From NCBI RefSeq assembly GCF_000427665.1, contig NZ_KE386572.1:2194196-2258195 (forward strand): 64,000 nt of DNA. Reading direction: 5' to 3'. Source of the DNA: Geminicoccus roseus DSM 18922 (GTDB lineage: Bacteria; Pseudomonadota; Alphaproteobacteria; Geminicoccales; Geminicoccaceae). Positions 7,390 to 17,003 of this stretch are shown piece by piece; position 1 is the first letter of the stretch, and each line of letters begins with the position of its first letter. The position numbers were made by a program, and so were the translations under genes. The notes below the pieces were generated by a model. It searched no databases and was not told the DNA's origin. It saw only the letters and a list, made by a program, of their open reading frames with translations.

Positions 7390-9822
7390 TTGCGCGTCGC
7401 CCTCGCGATCTTGCTGCTGCTGGTGCTGGCCGGCGCGGCCATGCCGACGACCGCGTGGGCGCAGCCGGCCGCCGAGGCACCCTCCATCGAGATGGCGCTG
7501 CCGCTGCGCGACGGCGACTTCTACCTGGGGGACGTCCGGGCACGGCTTGCGGCTGATGGCAGTGGCGCCAGCTTCGAGCGCGCCCGGGTCCTGGAACTGG
7601 CCCGGCCGGTTCTCGCCCCCGAGGCCTATGCCCGGCTTGCGGCAGCGCTGGGCGACGCCGAGTTCGTGCCGGCCGCCACAGCCTCGGCCGGGCAGATCGC
7701 CGTCCTGTTCGATCCGGCGGCGGTCGATCTTCGCCTGGACGTGCCGCTCGACGCCCGCGAGGCGCAGGTGATCGCCCTGGACCGCAACCAGGCGAGCCAG
7801 CCCAGCAGCGAGGCGCAGGTTCCGGCCCTGGTCAGCGGCTACCTCAACCTGCGCGCCGGGCTCGACTTCGTCGCCTCCGATGGTGGAGGCGAGAGCGGCC
7901 TGCAGGAGCCGGCGGTCGGGATCGACGGGGCGCTGCGCATGGGACGGCTGGTCCTGGAGAACGAGATGCTGCTCGATCAGGGAGATCTGCAGCGCACCGG
8001 AAGCCGCGCCGTCGTCGATTTTCCCGAGCAGGTGCTCCGGGTCAGGGCCGGCGACCTGTTCGTGGTGCCCGGCGCCTTTCAGGCCGGGGCCGACCTGCTC
8101 GGCGTCTCGGTCAGCCGCAGCTATGCCGACCTGCAGCCGACCCGCAGCGTGCGTCCGACCGGTGCCCGCAGCCTGAGCATCGACCGTCCCTCCAATGTCG
8201 AGATCTACCAGAACGGCCAGCTCACCCGGCGCCTGCGCCTGCCCCCGGGCAACTACCAGATCGAGGACATCACCGCGCAGCTTGGCGCTACCGACATCCG
8301 GATCGTGGTCGAGGACGATGCCGGCCTGCGCCAGGAAATCGACTTCTCCCTGTTCTCCGACCTTTCCCTGCTGGAGGCGGGGATCGACGAGTTCGACCTG
8401 ACGGTGGGTGTCCTGTCTGATCAGGTGGACGGCAGCCTGGAGTATGGGGAGGACGGCTATGTGGCGAGCGGGTTCTACCGCCGCGGCATCACCGAGAACC
8501 TGACGGCCGGGATCGAAGCCCAGGCGGACCGGGAGGTACGCCAGCTGGGCGCGGGACTGGTCCAGGCGACGCCGCTCGGCATCTTCGGGGTGGATCTGGC
8601 GGGCAGCCTGGCCGACGCAGGCGAGGCCGGCTACGCGCTGCGCCTGGACTATCGCAGCTTCCAGGATACGGCGGCCGACAGCATCAACCAGAGCCTGCAG
8701 GCATCCTTCGAGATCAGGTCCCGCGATTTTCGCACGATCGGCCTGTTTGGTAGTGCGCCCGAGGGCGACGAAATGCAGGCCGCCTTTTCCTATGGGCGCG
8801 CCCTCGGCGACCGGCTCTACGGCTCGCTGTCCGGTCGCTACAGCGCCCAGGTTGACGGCGGCGACGAAACCTATGGTGCCGACGCCACGCTGAGCTGCTC
8901 GTTCGGCCGGGCCTGGTCGCTGACCACCACGCTGGGCTACGGCCACGGCGATGACGATCCGGGGTTCCGGCTGTTCGCGTCGCTGATCTACAATTTCGAC
9001 TACCGGACGCAGCTGCGCGCCGATCATGACACGAGGAGCGGCCGCTCTAGGCTCGCCTTCACCCGCAGCGGGACCGGCAATGTCGGCAGCTACGACCTCG
9101 ATCTCGAAGCCGAGCAGGTCGACGACGAGGCAGGCCTGGTCGGCAGCATCTCCTACTATGCCAATCGCGGGGAGGTCGGCGCCAGCCACCGCATCGCCAT
9201 GCTGCCCGAGGGGGACGGCTTCGACCAGCGGACGTCGCTGCGCGCCGCTACCGCCGTGGCGTTCGCGGGCAGCACCTTCGCCGTCGGCCGGCCCATCGCC
9301 AACAGCTTCGCGCTGGTGGAACTGCATCCCACGCTGGACGGGCGGACCGTGGCGATCGGGCCCTCCCAGGAGCAGGTCGACGCCACGGGCGATGCAATGA
9401 TGCCGGCGCTCGTGCCATCGCTGTCGTCCTATGCGCCGCAGCGGCTCGTCTACGACGTCGACGACCTGCCGCTCGGCTATGACCTGGGTGCCGGCGTGTT
9501 CGACCTGTTCCCGCCCTACCGCGCCGGCTATGCGGTGACGGTTGGGTCGGACTACACCATCACCGCGCTCGGCACCCTGCAGGATCGTGAGCAGGTGCCG
9601 GTTGCACTGGTGTCGGGGCAGGCGATCGAGTTGGCCGAGCCGGATCGGCCGCCGGTGCCGTTCTTCACCAACGCCACCGGCCGGTTTGTTGTCCAGGGGC
9701 TGCGGCCAGGGCGTTGGCGCCTGCAAGTGGATGGCAGTGCGGGAGTGGCGGCGGAGATCGTGATCCCGGAGGGCGGCATGGGGCTGGTCGAGCTGGGCGA
9801 ACTGCAGGCGGGACTGCCATGA
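7390..9822 (+). CDS. csuD: outer-membrane fimbrial usher, CsuD/FimD-PapC family
   Basis: An 810-residue usher that forms the outer-membrane pore and assembles pilus subunits. Signal peptide MRVALAILLLLVLAGAAM...AWAQ. The N-terminal chaperone-binding region is followed by the characteristic RPTGARSLSIDRPSNVEIYQ and LPPGNYQIEDI motifs (about residues 255-295), a long barrel (SLSGRYSAQVDGG), and C-terminal plug-like domains ending in FVVQGLRPGRWRLQVDG. The start is TTG at 7390 with GGAG nine bases upstream. Its stop overlaps the tip-adhesin start (ATGA), implying coupled translation. Confidence 0.92.
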   Translation: MRVALAILLLLVLAGAAMPTTAWAQPAAEAPSIEMALPLRDGDFYLGDVRARLAADGSGASFERARVLELARPVLAPEAYARLAAALGDAEFVPAATASAGQIAVLFDPAAVDLRLDVPLDAREAQVIALDRNQASQPSSEAQVPALVSGYLNLRAGLDFVASDGGGESGLQEPAVGIDGALRMGRLVLENEMLLDQGDLQRTGSRAVVDFPEQVLRVRAGDLFVVPGAFQAGADLLGVSVSRSYADLQPTRSVRPTGARSLSIDRPSNVEIYQNGQLTRRLRLPPGNYQIEDITAQLGATDIRIVVEDDAGLRQEIDFSLFSDLSLLEAGIDEFDLTVGVLSDQVDGSLEYGEDGYVASGFYRRGITENLTAGIEAQADREVRQLGAGLVQATPLGIFGVDLAGSLADAGEAGYALRLDYRSFQDTAADSINQSLQASFEIRSRDFRTIGLFGSAPEGDEMQAAFSYGRALGDRLYGSLSGRYSAQVDGGDETYGADATLSCSFGRAWSLTTTLGYGHGDDDPGFRLFASLIYNFDYRTQLRADHDTRSGRSRLAFTRSGTGNVGSYDLDLEAEQVDDEAGLVGSISYYANRGEVGASHRIAMLPEGDGFDQRTSLRAATAVAFAGSTFAVGRPIANSFALVELHPTLDGRTVAIGPSQEQVDATGDAMMPALVPSLSSYAPQRLVYDVDDLPLGYDLGAGVFDLFPPYRAGYAVTVGSDYTITALGTLQDREQVPVALVSGQAIELAEPDRPPVPFFTNATGRFVVQGLRPGRWRLQVDGSAGVAAEIVIPEGGMGLVELGELQAGLP

Positions 9823-10751
9823 CCAGCACACGAGCAATCTTTCGGCAGGCAGCGGCGGCTGGCGCGGTGCTGTGTCTGGCCGTGCTGGCTGGATCGCCCG
9901 CCGCGACCGCCTGTGAGAGCACAGTCCAGATCAATCCGAGCGTTCGGCCATTGCCCTATGACCCGTTCGAATCCGGCGACACGGTGATGCAGGCCTCGAT
10001 CCTGGTGCGCCAGGATGGGCCGGAGCCCTGCCCATTGCGGCTGGGATTCTACCGGTCGCCGGATGTCGACATCTCGATGCGGCAGACATCCGGGGCATCG
10101 TCCGGCAATGGCCCGCTGCGCTACGATCTCACCAGCAATGGGCGGAGGCTGATCGCCGACTGGCCGCAGAACAGCAAGCCGCCGATCTTCGTGATCGTCC
10201 CGCCCGTCGGACACAGCGGGCAGGGTGCCGAGGTGACCTACCAGTTGCGTATTCCACGCGGGCAGCTGGCAGCGCCGGGAAGATACACGGACGAGGTCGA
10301 ACTGCGCGTCTACGAGGTCAACGGCAAGGACCTGCTTGCCCTGCGCGTCCTCATCCTGGAGGCAGAAGTCAGTTCGGTCGTCAGCCTGAACCTGGTGGGC
10401 GCCGACGTGTCCAGCCCGTACAGCTACACCATGGACTTCGGCACGCTGGAATCCGGCGAGCGCCGCTCGATCGGCATCGAAGCCCGCTCCAACGGCCGCT
10501 ACCGGCTGGAGGTGCGGTCGCGCGAGGGGGGCGTCCTGCGGCTGGCCCCACCATTCGACGACTGGACCGTCGACTATGCGGCCTCCATCGCCGGCCAGAC
10601 AGTGAACTTCCCCGCCAGCCTCGGCAGCTTTTCGCCCACCGCGGCAAGCGGGGCGGTTCTCCCGCTCCAGGTCGTCATCGGCGACGTCGCCCGCAAGCGC
10701 GCCGGCGTCTACCGCGACGAGATCACGGTCTCGATCGAACCAGCACCCTGA
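9819..10751 (+). CDS. csuE: two-domain pilus tip adhesin, CsuE-like spore coat U protein
   Basis: A 310-residue exported protein with a signal peptide (GAVLCLAVLAGSPAATA). An N-terminal domain has Cys pairs (ACESTVQINPSV, PCPLRLGFYRSPDVD). From about residue 190 a C-terminal SCPU pilin domain begins (VVSLNLVGADVSSPYSYTMD) and ends in YRDEITVSIEP. Two-domain SCPU proteins at the end of csu operons are tip adhesins: the pilin domain joins the fibre and the N-terminal domain contacts surfaces. The ATG at 9819 overlaps the usher stop. The operon ends here; no clear terminator is visible before the convergent GMC gene. Confidence 0.85.
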   Translation: MTSTRAIFRQAAAAGAVLCLAVLAGSPAATACESTVQINPSVRPLPYDPFESGDTVMQASILVRQDGPEPCPLRLGFYRSPDVDISMRQTSGASSGNGPLRYDLTSNGRRLIADWPQNSKPPIFVIVPPVGHSGQGAEVTYQLRIPRGQLAAPGRYTDEVELRVYEVNGKDLLALRVLILEAEVSSVVSLNLVGADVSSPYSYTMDFGTLESGERRSIGIEARSNGRYRLEVRSREGGVLRLAPPFDDWTVDYAASIAGQTVNFPASLGSFSPTAASGAVLPLQVVIGDVARKRAGVYRDEITVSIEPAP

Positions 10752-10832
10752 GGGGCTGCGTCGCCTTTCACCTCCGCAGGATGCTCCTGCACTGCCGGGG
10801 CGACCGCTGCCCAGCCGCCTCCGGTGACGCGC

Positions 10833-12461
10833 TCAGTGGCTCGTCGATTTCATGATGAAGTCGACACAGCGGTCGCCGAGCATCATGGCAGGGGCATTGG
10901 TGTTGCCGGCATTGATGTCCGGAACAGCCGACATGTCGCAGACCCGCAGCCCTTCGACCCCACGCACCCGCATCCGCGAGTCCAACACTGCCATCGGGTC
11001 GCCATCGGCGCCCATCCTGCAGGTGCCGGCAGGATGGTAGTTGGTCTTGACGAAGCGCCGGCAGTGGCTGCGCAAGGCCGCGTCGTCCGGCTCCGGCATG
11101 TCCGGCAGGGCCACGCGCTCGATCCGCTCGGCGACCGGACTGGTCTTGAAGGCGCGCAGGAAGAAGCGCTGGCCGGCCACCATGGTGCGCATATCCTCTT
11201 CGTCCTTCAGCAGGTGCGGCGAGACCAGCGGCATGTCGGCCGGGTCGGCCGACCGCAGCTTCACCGTTCCCCGCGACTTCGGCTTCACCACCACGGTCGT
11301 GATGGTGAGGCCGTAGGTGTCCTTGATGGTGTTGCGGGTGTCCCGGTCCAGGTAGACAATCGGCACGCAGAAGGCCTGGATCGTCGGCGGCGCCTCCGGG
11401 TCCTCGGGGTTCACGAAGGCGCCCGCCTCGACGCCGGCGGATGTCACGGGCCCGCTGCCGAACAGCTTGAACTGCAGGCCGTTGCGCAGCATGCGCCAGC
11501 CCACCCCTTCCTTGAAGTAGCCATGGCGACCGTTGGCGATCGCGGTGATGGGCACTTCGGGATGGTCGATCAGGTTGGCACCCACGCCCGGAAGATCGAC
11601 CTGGCAGCGGATCCCATGGCCCTCGACATGCTCCGCCGGCCCGATCCCGGACAGCATCAGGAGCTTCGGCGTGACCAGCGCGCCCGCGCTGGCGATGATC
11701 TCGCCGGAGGCGTACGCCGTATGCTCCTCGCCGTTCTGCCGGTAGACGACCGCGACGGCCCGGCCATTCTCGACGATGATCCGCGAGACCTCGGCATTCA
11801 GCTGCACCGTCAGGCGCGGGTCGCGCATCAACGGCTCGATGAAGGCATAGGCCGCGCTGCTGCGTTTCCCGCTCCGGTTCGTGAACTGGTAGAGGCCGAC
11901 GCCGCGCTGGCTCGGGCCGTTGAAGTCGTGGTTGTAGGGAACGCCCATGGACTGCAGCGCCTGCAGGAACCAGCGGGAGAACTCGTTGACGTGGCCAGGG
12001 TCCGAGACGAGGAGCGGGCCATCGATGCCGTGCCGCTCGTCGCACAAGCGATTGTTCGCCTCCATGCCCCGGAAATGGGGCAGCACGGCGTTCCAGCTCC
12101 AGTCGGCGCCATCATTGTTGCCACGCAGGATCTCGTGCCAGCCATCGTAGTCGGCCGGGCGGCCGCGGATATAGACCTGCGCGTTCACCGACGAGCCGCC
12201 ACCCAGCACGTTGCCCTGCGGGATATCGTGGGCCCGCCCTTCCAGATGCTCCTGCGGCACCGTGGTGTGGTAGCGCATGTACTTGCTGCCGTTGATCATC
12301 TTGAAGATGCCCGGCGGCATGTCCAGGAGCGGATGACGGTGGGAGTGGCCTGCCTCGAGCAGGAGGACCCTATACCCGCCCGCGCTCACCAGGCGCGCGG
12401 CGGCCACGCAGCCGGACGATCCTCCGCCGACGACGATGTAGTCGAACTCAGCTCGTGCCAT
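10833..12461 (-). CDS. GMC-family FAD oxidoreductase (choline/alcohol dehydrogenase type), GMC1
   Basis: A 542-residue flavoenzyme. It has the FAD dinucleotide motif VVGGGSSGCVAAARL at residue 9, LLLEAG, the GMC signature GNVLGGGSSVNAQVYIRG near residue 85, and the C-terminal NYHPAGTCRMG with the catalytic His, then the second FAD contact (VCDMSAVPDINAGNTNAPAM). GMC enzymes oxidise alcohol groups of sugars or choline-like compounds; the substrate cannot be read from sequence. It is the last gene of the minus-strand catabolic cluster, behind the LacI regulator. Its leader shares GAGGGAGCC and flanking bases with that of the second GMC gene. Confidence 0.93.
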   Translation of the reverse strand: MARAEFDYIVVGGGSSGCVAAARLVSAGGYRVLLLEAGHSHRHPLLDMPPGIFKMINGSKYMRYHTTVPQEHLEGRAHDIPQGNVLGGGSSVNAQVYIRGRPADYDGWHEILRGNNDGADWSWNAVLPHFRGMEANNRLCDERHGIDGPLLVSDPGHVNEFSRWFLQALQSMGVPYNHDFNGPSQRGVGLYQFTNRSGKRSSAAYAFIEPLMRDPRLTVQLNAEVSRIIVENGRAVAVVYRQNGEEHTAYASGEIIASAGALVTPKLLMLSGIGPAEHVEGHGIRCQVDLPGVGANLIDHPEVPITAIANGRHGYFKEGVGWRMLRNGLQFKLFGSGPVTSAGVEAGAFVNPEDPEAPPTIQAFCVPIVYLDRDTRNTIKDTYGLTITTVVVKPKSRGTVKLRSADPADMPLVSPHLLKDEEDMRTMVAGQRFFLRAFKTSPVAERIERVALPDMPEPDDAALRSHCRRFVKTNYHPAGTCRMGADGDPMAVLDSRMRVRGVEGLRVCDMSAVPDINAGNTNAPAMMLGDRCVDFIMKSTSH

Positions 12462-12520
12462 CAGGCTCCCTCATCTGACTCGATCCTGCTTGTGCTTTCC
12501 CGGATAGCGGTACGCTGGGT

Positions 12521-13579
12521 TCACGTCGGGGAGCGCACCCTGTCCGTCGAGTCGCGGACAATCAGGGGGGCGTCCAGTCTTGTGCTCATCGGGATCTGGC
12601 CGCCCTCGACGACGCTCACCAGATAGTCGGCCGCGATCCGCCCGATCTCATCGGCAGGCACGTTGACCGTGGTGAGCGGCGGATCGCCCTCCGCGGCGAT
12701 CTCGATATTGTCGAAGCCCACGATGGAAAGGTCCCTTGGCACGTTCAGGCCCATCCGGCGCGCCTCCGAGGAAGCCCCCACGGCCACGGCATCGTTGGTG
12801 CAGAGCACGGCGGTGATGGCGGGATCGGTCGCGAACAGGCCCGACAGCGCGCGGCGCCCATAGGCGATGGAGGGCAGGGCGACCTCCACGATCCGGTCTG
12901 AGGGCAACCGGATCCCGGCCTCGGCAAGCGCCAGCACCATGCCGTCGAGGCGCGCCTTGGAACGGTCGTTCGGCAGGGCGGTGTTCGCGATGATCGCGAA
13001 CTCGCGATGTCCGAGTTCGAGGAGGTATCGGGTCATCTTGCGGGTAGCCTGGCGGTTGTCGATCCCGACAGCCGGGATCCCCTGGCCGGAGGTGCAGACA
13101 TAGGTGGTGACCAGCGGCACCCCATGCTGGCGAACAAGCGGCAGGACCTCCGGCGCGAACGAATCGCCCACCAGCACCAGCCCGTCGACGCCATGCTCAA
13201 GAAAGGCCCTGATCTCCTGCTCCTCCTTGCGCGGGTCGTACTGCGAGTTCGCGAGGAGCAGCGTGTAGCCGCGGGCCGCCAAGCGGTCCTGCAGGGCCTC
13301 GACCCCGTCGGCGAAGATCGCGTTTCCCAGGGTCGGTACCACCGCACCCACGATGTGGCTCCGGCCGGAACTCAGCGCGCGCGCCATCCGGTCGGGCGAA
13401 TAGCCCAGCAAGCGCACCGCTTCCTCGACCCGCCGCCGGATGGGCTCGCGGACAATCTCGGGCTGATTGAGCGCCCGCGAGGCGGTGGCCAGCGAGACAT
13501 TGGCCGCCCGGGCGACATCCACGAGTTTCACGCGGCCGCCGTCGCGATGCGACATGGGTATGGATGCGTCCCTGGACAT
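12521..13579 (-). CDS. LacI-family transcriptional regulator of the catabolic cluster
   Basis: About 352 residues. The N-terminal LacI helix-turn-helix and hinge helix (VKLVDVARAANVSLATASRA ... YSPDRMARALSSGRS) come first, then a periplasmic-binding-protein-like effector domain (IVGAVVPTLGNAIFADGVEA; AVLCTNDAVAVGA; LSIVGFDNIEIAAEGDPPLT). It probably binds a sugar and controls the surrounding transport and catabolic genes. Two operators of LacI type (TGAAAGCGNTTTCA) lie between the divergent CoA-transferase genes at 24.8-25.1 kb and are its best candidate targets. The exact start is unclear: ATG at 13579 or 13555 and GTG at 13618 all lack a good ribosome site. Confidence 0.92.
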   Translation of the reverse strand: MSRDASIPMSHRDGGRVKLVDVARAANVSLATASRALNQPEIVREPIRRRVEEAVRLLGYSPDRMARALSSGRSHIVGAVVPTLGNAIFADGVEALQDRLAARGYTLLLANSQYDPRKEEQEIRAFLEHGVDGLVLVGDSFAPEVLPLVRQHGVPLVTTYVCTSGQGIPAVGIDNRQATRKMTRYLLELGHREFAIIANTALPNDRSKARLDGMVLALAEAGIRLPSDRIVEVALPSIAYGRRALSGLFATDPAITAVLCTNDAVAVGASSEARRMGLNVPRDLSIVGFDNIEIAAEGDPPLTTVNVPADEIGRIAADYLVSVVEGGQIPMSTRLDAPLIVRDSTDRVRSPT

Positions 13580-13729
13580 GTGTTTGCCGGCAATGCTCGT
13601 ATGCAGGGCCGCCTTCACCTTCAGATCGCGTGGGGCAGCAAGCCAGGATACCGGGTGGACTGGCGGCTGTCTCTCCGGGCAGCTGCCTTGGGGGTCAGGC
13701 CGGGCTCCAGCCGCTCGGCAAGGGGCCGC

Positions 13730-14935
13730 TCATCGGCGTGTGCCGCCGCCGCCAAGCGGTTCCAGCTGCCGAACCAGCTTTCCCGGGTGGAGTACCCGCA
13801 TCAGGGCCTCGACGAAGTAGTAGTCGCCGAACAGCACCGCAGCATCGGGTCCGATATTGTGCGGCTTCGAGTAGCAGCCATGCATCAGCAGTCCCCGGTG
13901 AACCGGATCACGGGCGAGGTAGTCGCGGGCAAGACCGGATAGGAGACGCATCGCGGTCGACCTCCAGCGCTGGCGCTGGTCTTCGTCTGAATGCAGGTCT
14001 CCCAGGTCGAGCAGCGCCGCCACCATGATCGCGGCTGCCGCCGAATCCTCGACCGGCTGGCTGCTCGGATCATCGAAATCCCAGGGTGGGCAGGTACGAT
14101 CCCCCAGTTGCTCCAGCCACCGCTCCGCCAGCCTCACCGCAAGATCCAGGTAGTGTCGCTGGCCGGAGACCGCCGCGGTTGCGGCATAGCCATAGACCGC
14201 CCAGCCTGTTCCGCGCGACCAGGACGATCCGTCAGCATAGCCCTGGAACGTGTAGCCGCGCTGGCGGGCGCCTGTGACCGTGTCGTACTCGACCGCGTGG
14301 AAGAGGGTGTCGTTCTCCCGGACGAAGCCTTTCTCGGTCATCCGGGCATGCGCCTCGGCCGCCAGGCGGAAGCTGGCGTCGCCGCTCTGTTCTGCCGCCC
14401 AGTAGAGCAGGGGGATGTTCGCCATGGTGTCGATCGCCGAAGCCGCACGGCCGCGCGGATCGCTGAGCGGCCCCCAGGACGACACATAGGAGCCTGTCTC
14501 GGTCACCACGACGCGGGCACGCAGCCTGTCGGCCGCACGCAGGGCAAGATCGGCATAAATCGGATCGCTGGTCAGGCGGTGGAGCGGAACGGCCGAACTC
14601 CAGAAAATGAAGCCGATGTCGTGGGTATTGGGATCGTCCGCCCGCTGCGCCACGAGAAGCATGCGCTGCTTCGCCAGGTCCAGGTAGCGATCCTCGCCGG
14701 TATGGACATGGGCGGCGGCGAGCAGTCCCACCCAGAACCCGCAGAACCAGTTGCCGTGGCTCCAGTCCTCGCCGTCGTAGCCGGCCGAGCGGGAGGCCAG
14801 CATGGTGTCCCAGCTTCCATCCGGACGCGTCACGTACGGAAAGCTGATCCCCAGGCGAGGCTCGTCTTCGTCGAGCTTGCGGCCGAGGAGGTCCAGGGCC
14901 TCGGCGAGGGCGCCGAGGTCGGTGGAAGAGGACAT
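13730..14935 (-). CDS. glycoside hydrolase family 88 (unsaturated glucuronyl/rhamnogalacturonyl hydrolase)
   Basis: A 401-residue alpha/alpha-barrel enzyme that removes 4,5-unsaturated uronic acids left by polysaccharide lyases. Visible family features are WSHGNWFCGFWVGLLA near residue 58, NTHDIGFIFWSS with Asp106, SAIDTMANIPLLYWAA with Asp169 (these two Asp fit the conserved catalytic pair), and SSWSRGTGWAVYGYAATA. No signal peptide, so it acts in the cytoplasm on imported di- or oligosaccharides. The start at 14935 has GGAGAG eight bases upstream. It follows the importer genes, which suggests that the imported sugar is a uronide or pectin fragment. Confidence 0.9.
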   Translation of the reverse strand: MSSSTDLGALAEALDLLGRKLDEDEPRLGISFPYVTRPDGSWDTMLASRSAGYDGEDWSHGNWFCGFWVGLLAAAHVHTGEDRYLDLAKQRMLLVAQRADDPNTHDIGFIFWSSAVPLHRLTSDPIYADLALRAADRLRARVVVTETGSYVSSWGPLSDPRGRAASAIDTMANIPLLYWAAEQSGDASFRLAAEAHARMTEKGFVRENDTLFHAVEYDTVTGARQRGYTFQGYADGSSWSRGTGWAVYGYAATAAVSGQRHYLDLAVRLAERWLEQLGDRTCPPWDFDDPSSQPVEDSAAAAIMVAALLDLGDLHSDEDQRQRWRSTAMRLLSGLARDYLARDPVHRGLLMHGCYSKPHNIGPDAAVLFGDYYFVEALMRVLHPGKLVRQLEPLGGGGTRR

Positions 14936-14955
14936 GCTCGCTCTCCGGTGGAAGA

Positions 14956-15984
14956 TCAGGCTGCCTGAACCCGCCGCGCCAGCCGGCTCTGCAGGAGCAC
15001 GACCACCAGAAGGAAGGCGCCGCGCACGACCGACTGCCAGTAGGCGCTCAGGCTGATCCAGCCCATGCCGTTCTCGAAGTTCAGGATGGTGAAGATGATG
15101 CCAAGCAGGAGAGTCCCCGCCAGGGTCGCGCCGACGGAGCCGTTGCCGCCGGTGAGCAGCGTGCCGCCGACCACCACCGAGGCGATGGCGAACAGCTCCC
15201 AGCCCACCCCCTCGATCGGCTGCCCGGCCCCGAACTGCGCGGCCAGGATCACGCCTGCCAGACCCGCCAGCAGGCCCGACAGCAGGTAGACCTGGAAGAC
15301 GGTGCGGTCGGTCGGCAGGCCCATGAGGCGCGAGGCCTCCTCGCCGCCGCCCACGCCCAGGACGTGGCGACCGAACGCCGTGTGGTTGAGCAGGATCCAG
15401 CCGCCGAGATAGGCCGCGAGCATGATCCAGGCTGGGGTGGGGAAGCCCAGGACGAAACCCAGGAGGGTGCCCGTCCAGCCGGCATCCTCGGCATCCACCC
15501 ATTCCGGCCGGAAGGCGGAAAGAAGGTCGCCCTGTCCCAGTTCGACGAAGCCACTCTCGTAGGAGACCGACACCGACTGGTTGTTGGCGAGAAGGAGCGC
15601 CGTACCGGACGCGGCGAGCATCACCGCCAGCGTGGCGATGAACGGCATGATCTTCATCCGGGTGATGATGAAGCCGTTCAGCGCACCGGCAAGGCCACCC
15701 GCAGCAAGACCCGCCAGCAGGCCCGCCAGAACACCATAGGGACTGAGGTAGGCAGCCACGACGCTGGACAGGGCGGCCACCGAGCCCACGGACAGGTCGA
15801 TGCCGCCGGTCATGATGACGAAGCACATGCCCAGCGCCACCAGCGCGAACATCGAGTTGTACCGCAGCACCGAGAGAATGTTGTAGCTGCTCATGAAGCC
15901 GTCATAGCGCCAGGCGCCGAACAGCATGAGCAGGACCAGGGCAATGATGACGCCGAGGCTGGCCGTGCGGGTGAGACGAGGCAT
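14956..15984 (-). CDS. yjfF: sugar ABC transporter permease 2, YjfF/RbsC family
   Basis: A 342-residue inner-membrane protein with about nine hydrophobic segments and the family motifs VALGMCFVIMTGGIDLSVGS near residue 50 and SVVVGGTLLTGGNGSVGATL near 260. It pairs with the other permease to form the pathway for the sugar. The start overlaps the stop of the preceding permease (ATGA). The gene order binding protein, ATPase, permease, permease matches the E. coli galactofuranose importer ytfQ-ytfR-ytfT-yjfF. Confidence 0.92.
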   Translation of the reverse strand: MPRLTRTASLGVIIALVLLMLFGAWRYDGFMSSYNILSVLRYNSMFALVALGMCFVIMTGGIDLSVGSVAALSSVVAAYLSPYGVLAGLLAGLAAGGLAGALNGFIITRMKIMPFIATLAVMLAASGTALLLANNQSVSVSYESGFVELGQGDLLSAFRPEWVDAEDAGWTGTLLGFVLGFPTPAWIMLAAYLGGWILLNHTAFGRHVLGVGGGEEASRLMGLPTDRTVFQVYLLSGLLAGLAGVILAAQFGAGQPIEGVGWELFAIASVVVGGTLLTGGNGSVGATLAGTLLLGIIFTILNFENGMGWISLSAYWQSVVRGAFLLVVVLLQSRLARRVQAA

Positions 15985-17003
15985 CAGGCGCGATCCTGTC
16001 GCTGGAGCCAGACCGCCAGGATGATCAGGGCGGCCTTGACCACGAGGGCTGCCGGGTCGGGCACGCCGTTGGCGAGCAGCGTGTAGCGGACGAGCTGGAT
16101 GATGAGGGCACCCAGCAGAGTGCCGATGATGGTGGCCCTGCCGCCGGACAGGAGCGTGCCGCCCACCGCGACCGCCGCGATGGCGTCGAGTTCCATCCCC
16201 ATGCCGATCAGGTTGGCATCGGCGGCGGAGTTCATCGCGATGACGATCAGTCCGGCAATGCCGCTGCAGACCCCGGAGACGACGTACACGAGGCAGATGA
16301 CGCGCCGGGACGGCACCCCGGCCAGTCGTGCGGCCGGCGCGTTGCCGCCCACCGCCAGGATCTGTCGGCCGAACACGGTCTTGCGCAGAACCCACGCCGC
16401 GATCACCACGACCGCCAGCATGATCCAGACCTGGAAAGGCACGCCCAGGACCCGGCCGATCGCGATCGCCTGCATCTCCGGGACCTTGAAGACCTGCAGG
16501 TCGCCATTGGTCCAGACCTGGGCGATGCCGCGCCCGGCGATGAACAGGATCAGCGTGGCGATGATGGGCTGAATGTTGAAGCTGGAGATCAGCCAGCCGT
16601 TGAACAGGCCGAACAGCCCGGCGACTGCGATCGGGATGACGATGCCGAGCGCGATCCCGGTGTAGAGGTCCGGGACCGGGAAGAGCGTGCCCTGGAAGAT
16701 CCCGGGCGAGAGCGCGCCGGCGATCGCCATGAGCGAGCCGACGGAGAGGTCGATCCCGCCGGTGGCGATCACCAGGGTCATGCCGACCCCCACGATCACG
16801 ATCGTGCAGACCTGGGTGAGGTTCACCGACAGGGTCTGGGCCGTCGCGAAGTTCGGAGTGAAGGCGAGATTGAACAGGATCAGCAGGATCAGGGCGATCA
16901 GCGTGCCGAAGCGGCGCACGGCCAGCCTTGTGCCGAACAGTTGCCGGAAGCGGCCGCCCGGCTGTTCGCCCACGGGCATCCCGGTCTGCACGGCCGACTT
17001 CAT
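15984..17003 (-). CDS. ytfT: sugar ABC transporter permease 1, YtfT/RbsC family
   Basis: A 339-residue inner-membrane permease with the motifs IVGVGMTLVIATGGIDLSVG near residue 72 and AVAVGGTLLSGGRATIIGTL near 275, and multiple transmembrane helices. A short cytoplasmic N-terminus (MKSAVQTGMPVGEQPGGRF) precedes helix 1. Both its start and its stop overlap the neighbouring genes by ATGA, so ytfR, ytfT and yjfF are translationally coupled. Confidence 0.92.
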   Translation of the reverse strand: MKSAVQTGMPVGEQPGGRFRQLFGTRLAVRRFGTLIALILLILFNLAFTPNFATAQTLSVNLTQVCTIVIVGVGMTLVIATGGIDLSVGSLMAIAGALSPGIFQGTLFPVPDLYTGIALGIVIPIAVAGLFGLFNGWLISSFNIQPIIATLILFIAGRGIAQVWTNGDLQVFKVPEMQAIAIGRVLGVPFQVWIMLAVVVIAAWVLRKTVFGRQILAVGGNAPAARLAGVPSRRVICLVYVVSGVCSGIAGLIVIAMNSAADANLIGMGMELDAIAAVAVGGTLLSGGRATIIGTLLGALIIQLVRYTLLANGVPDPAALVVKAALIILAVWLQRQDRA

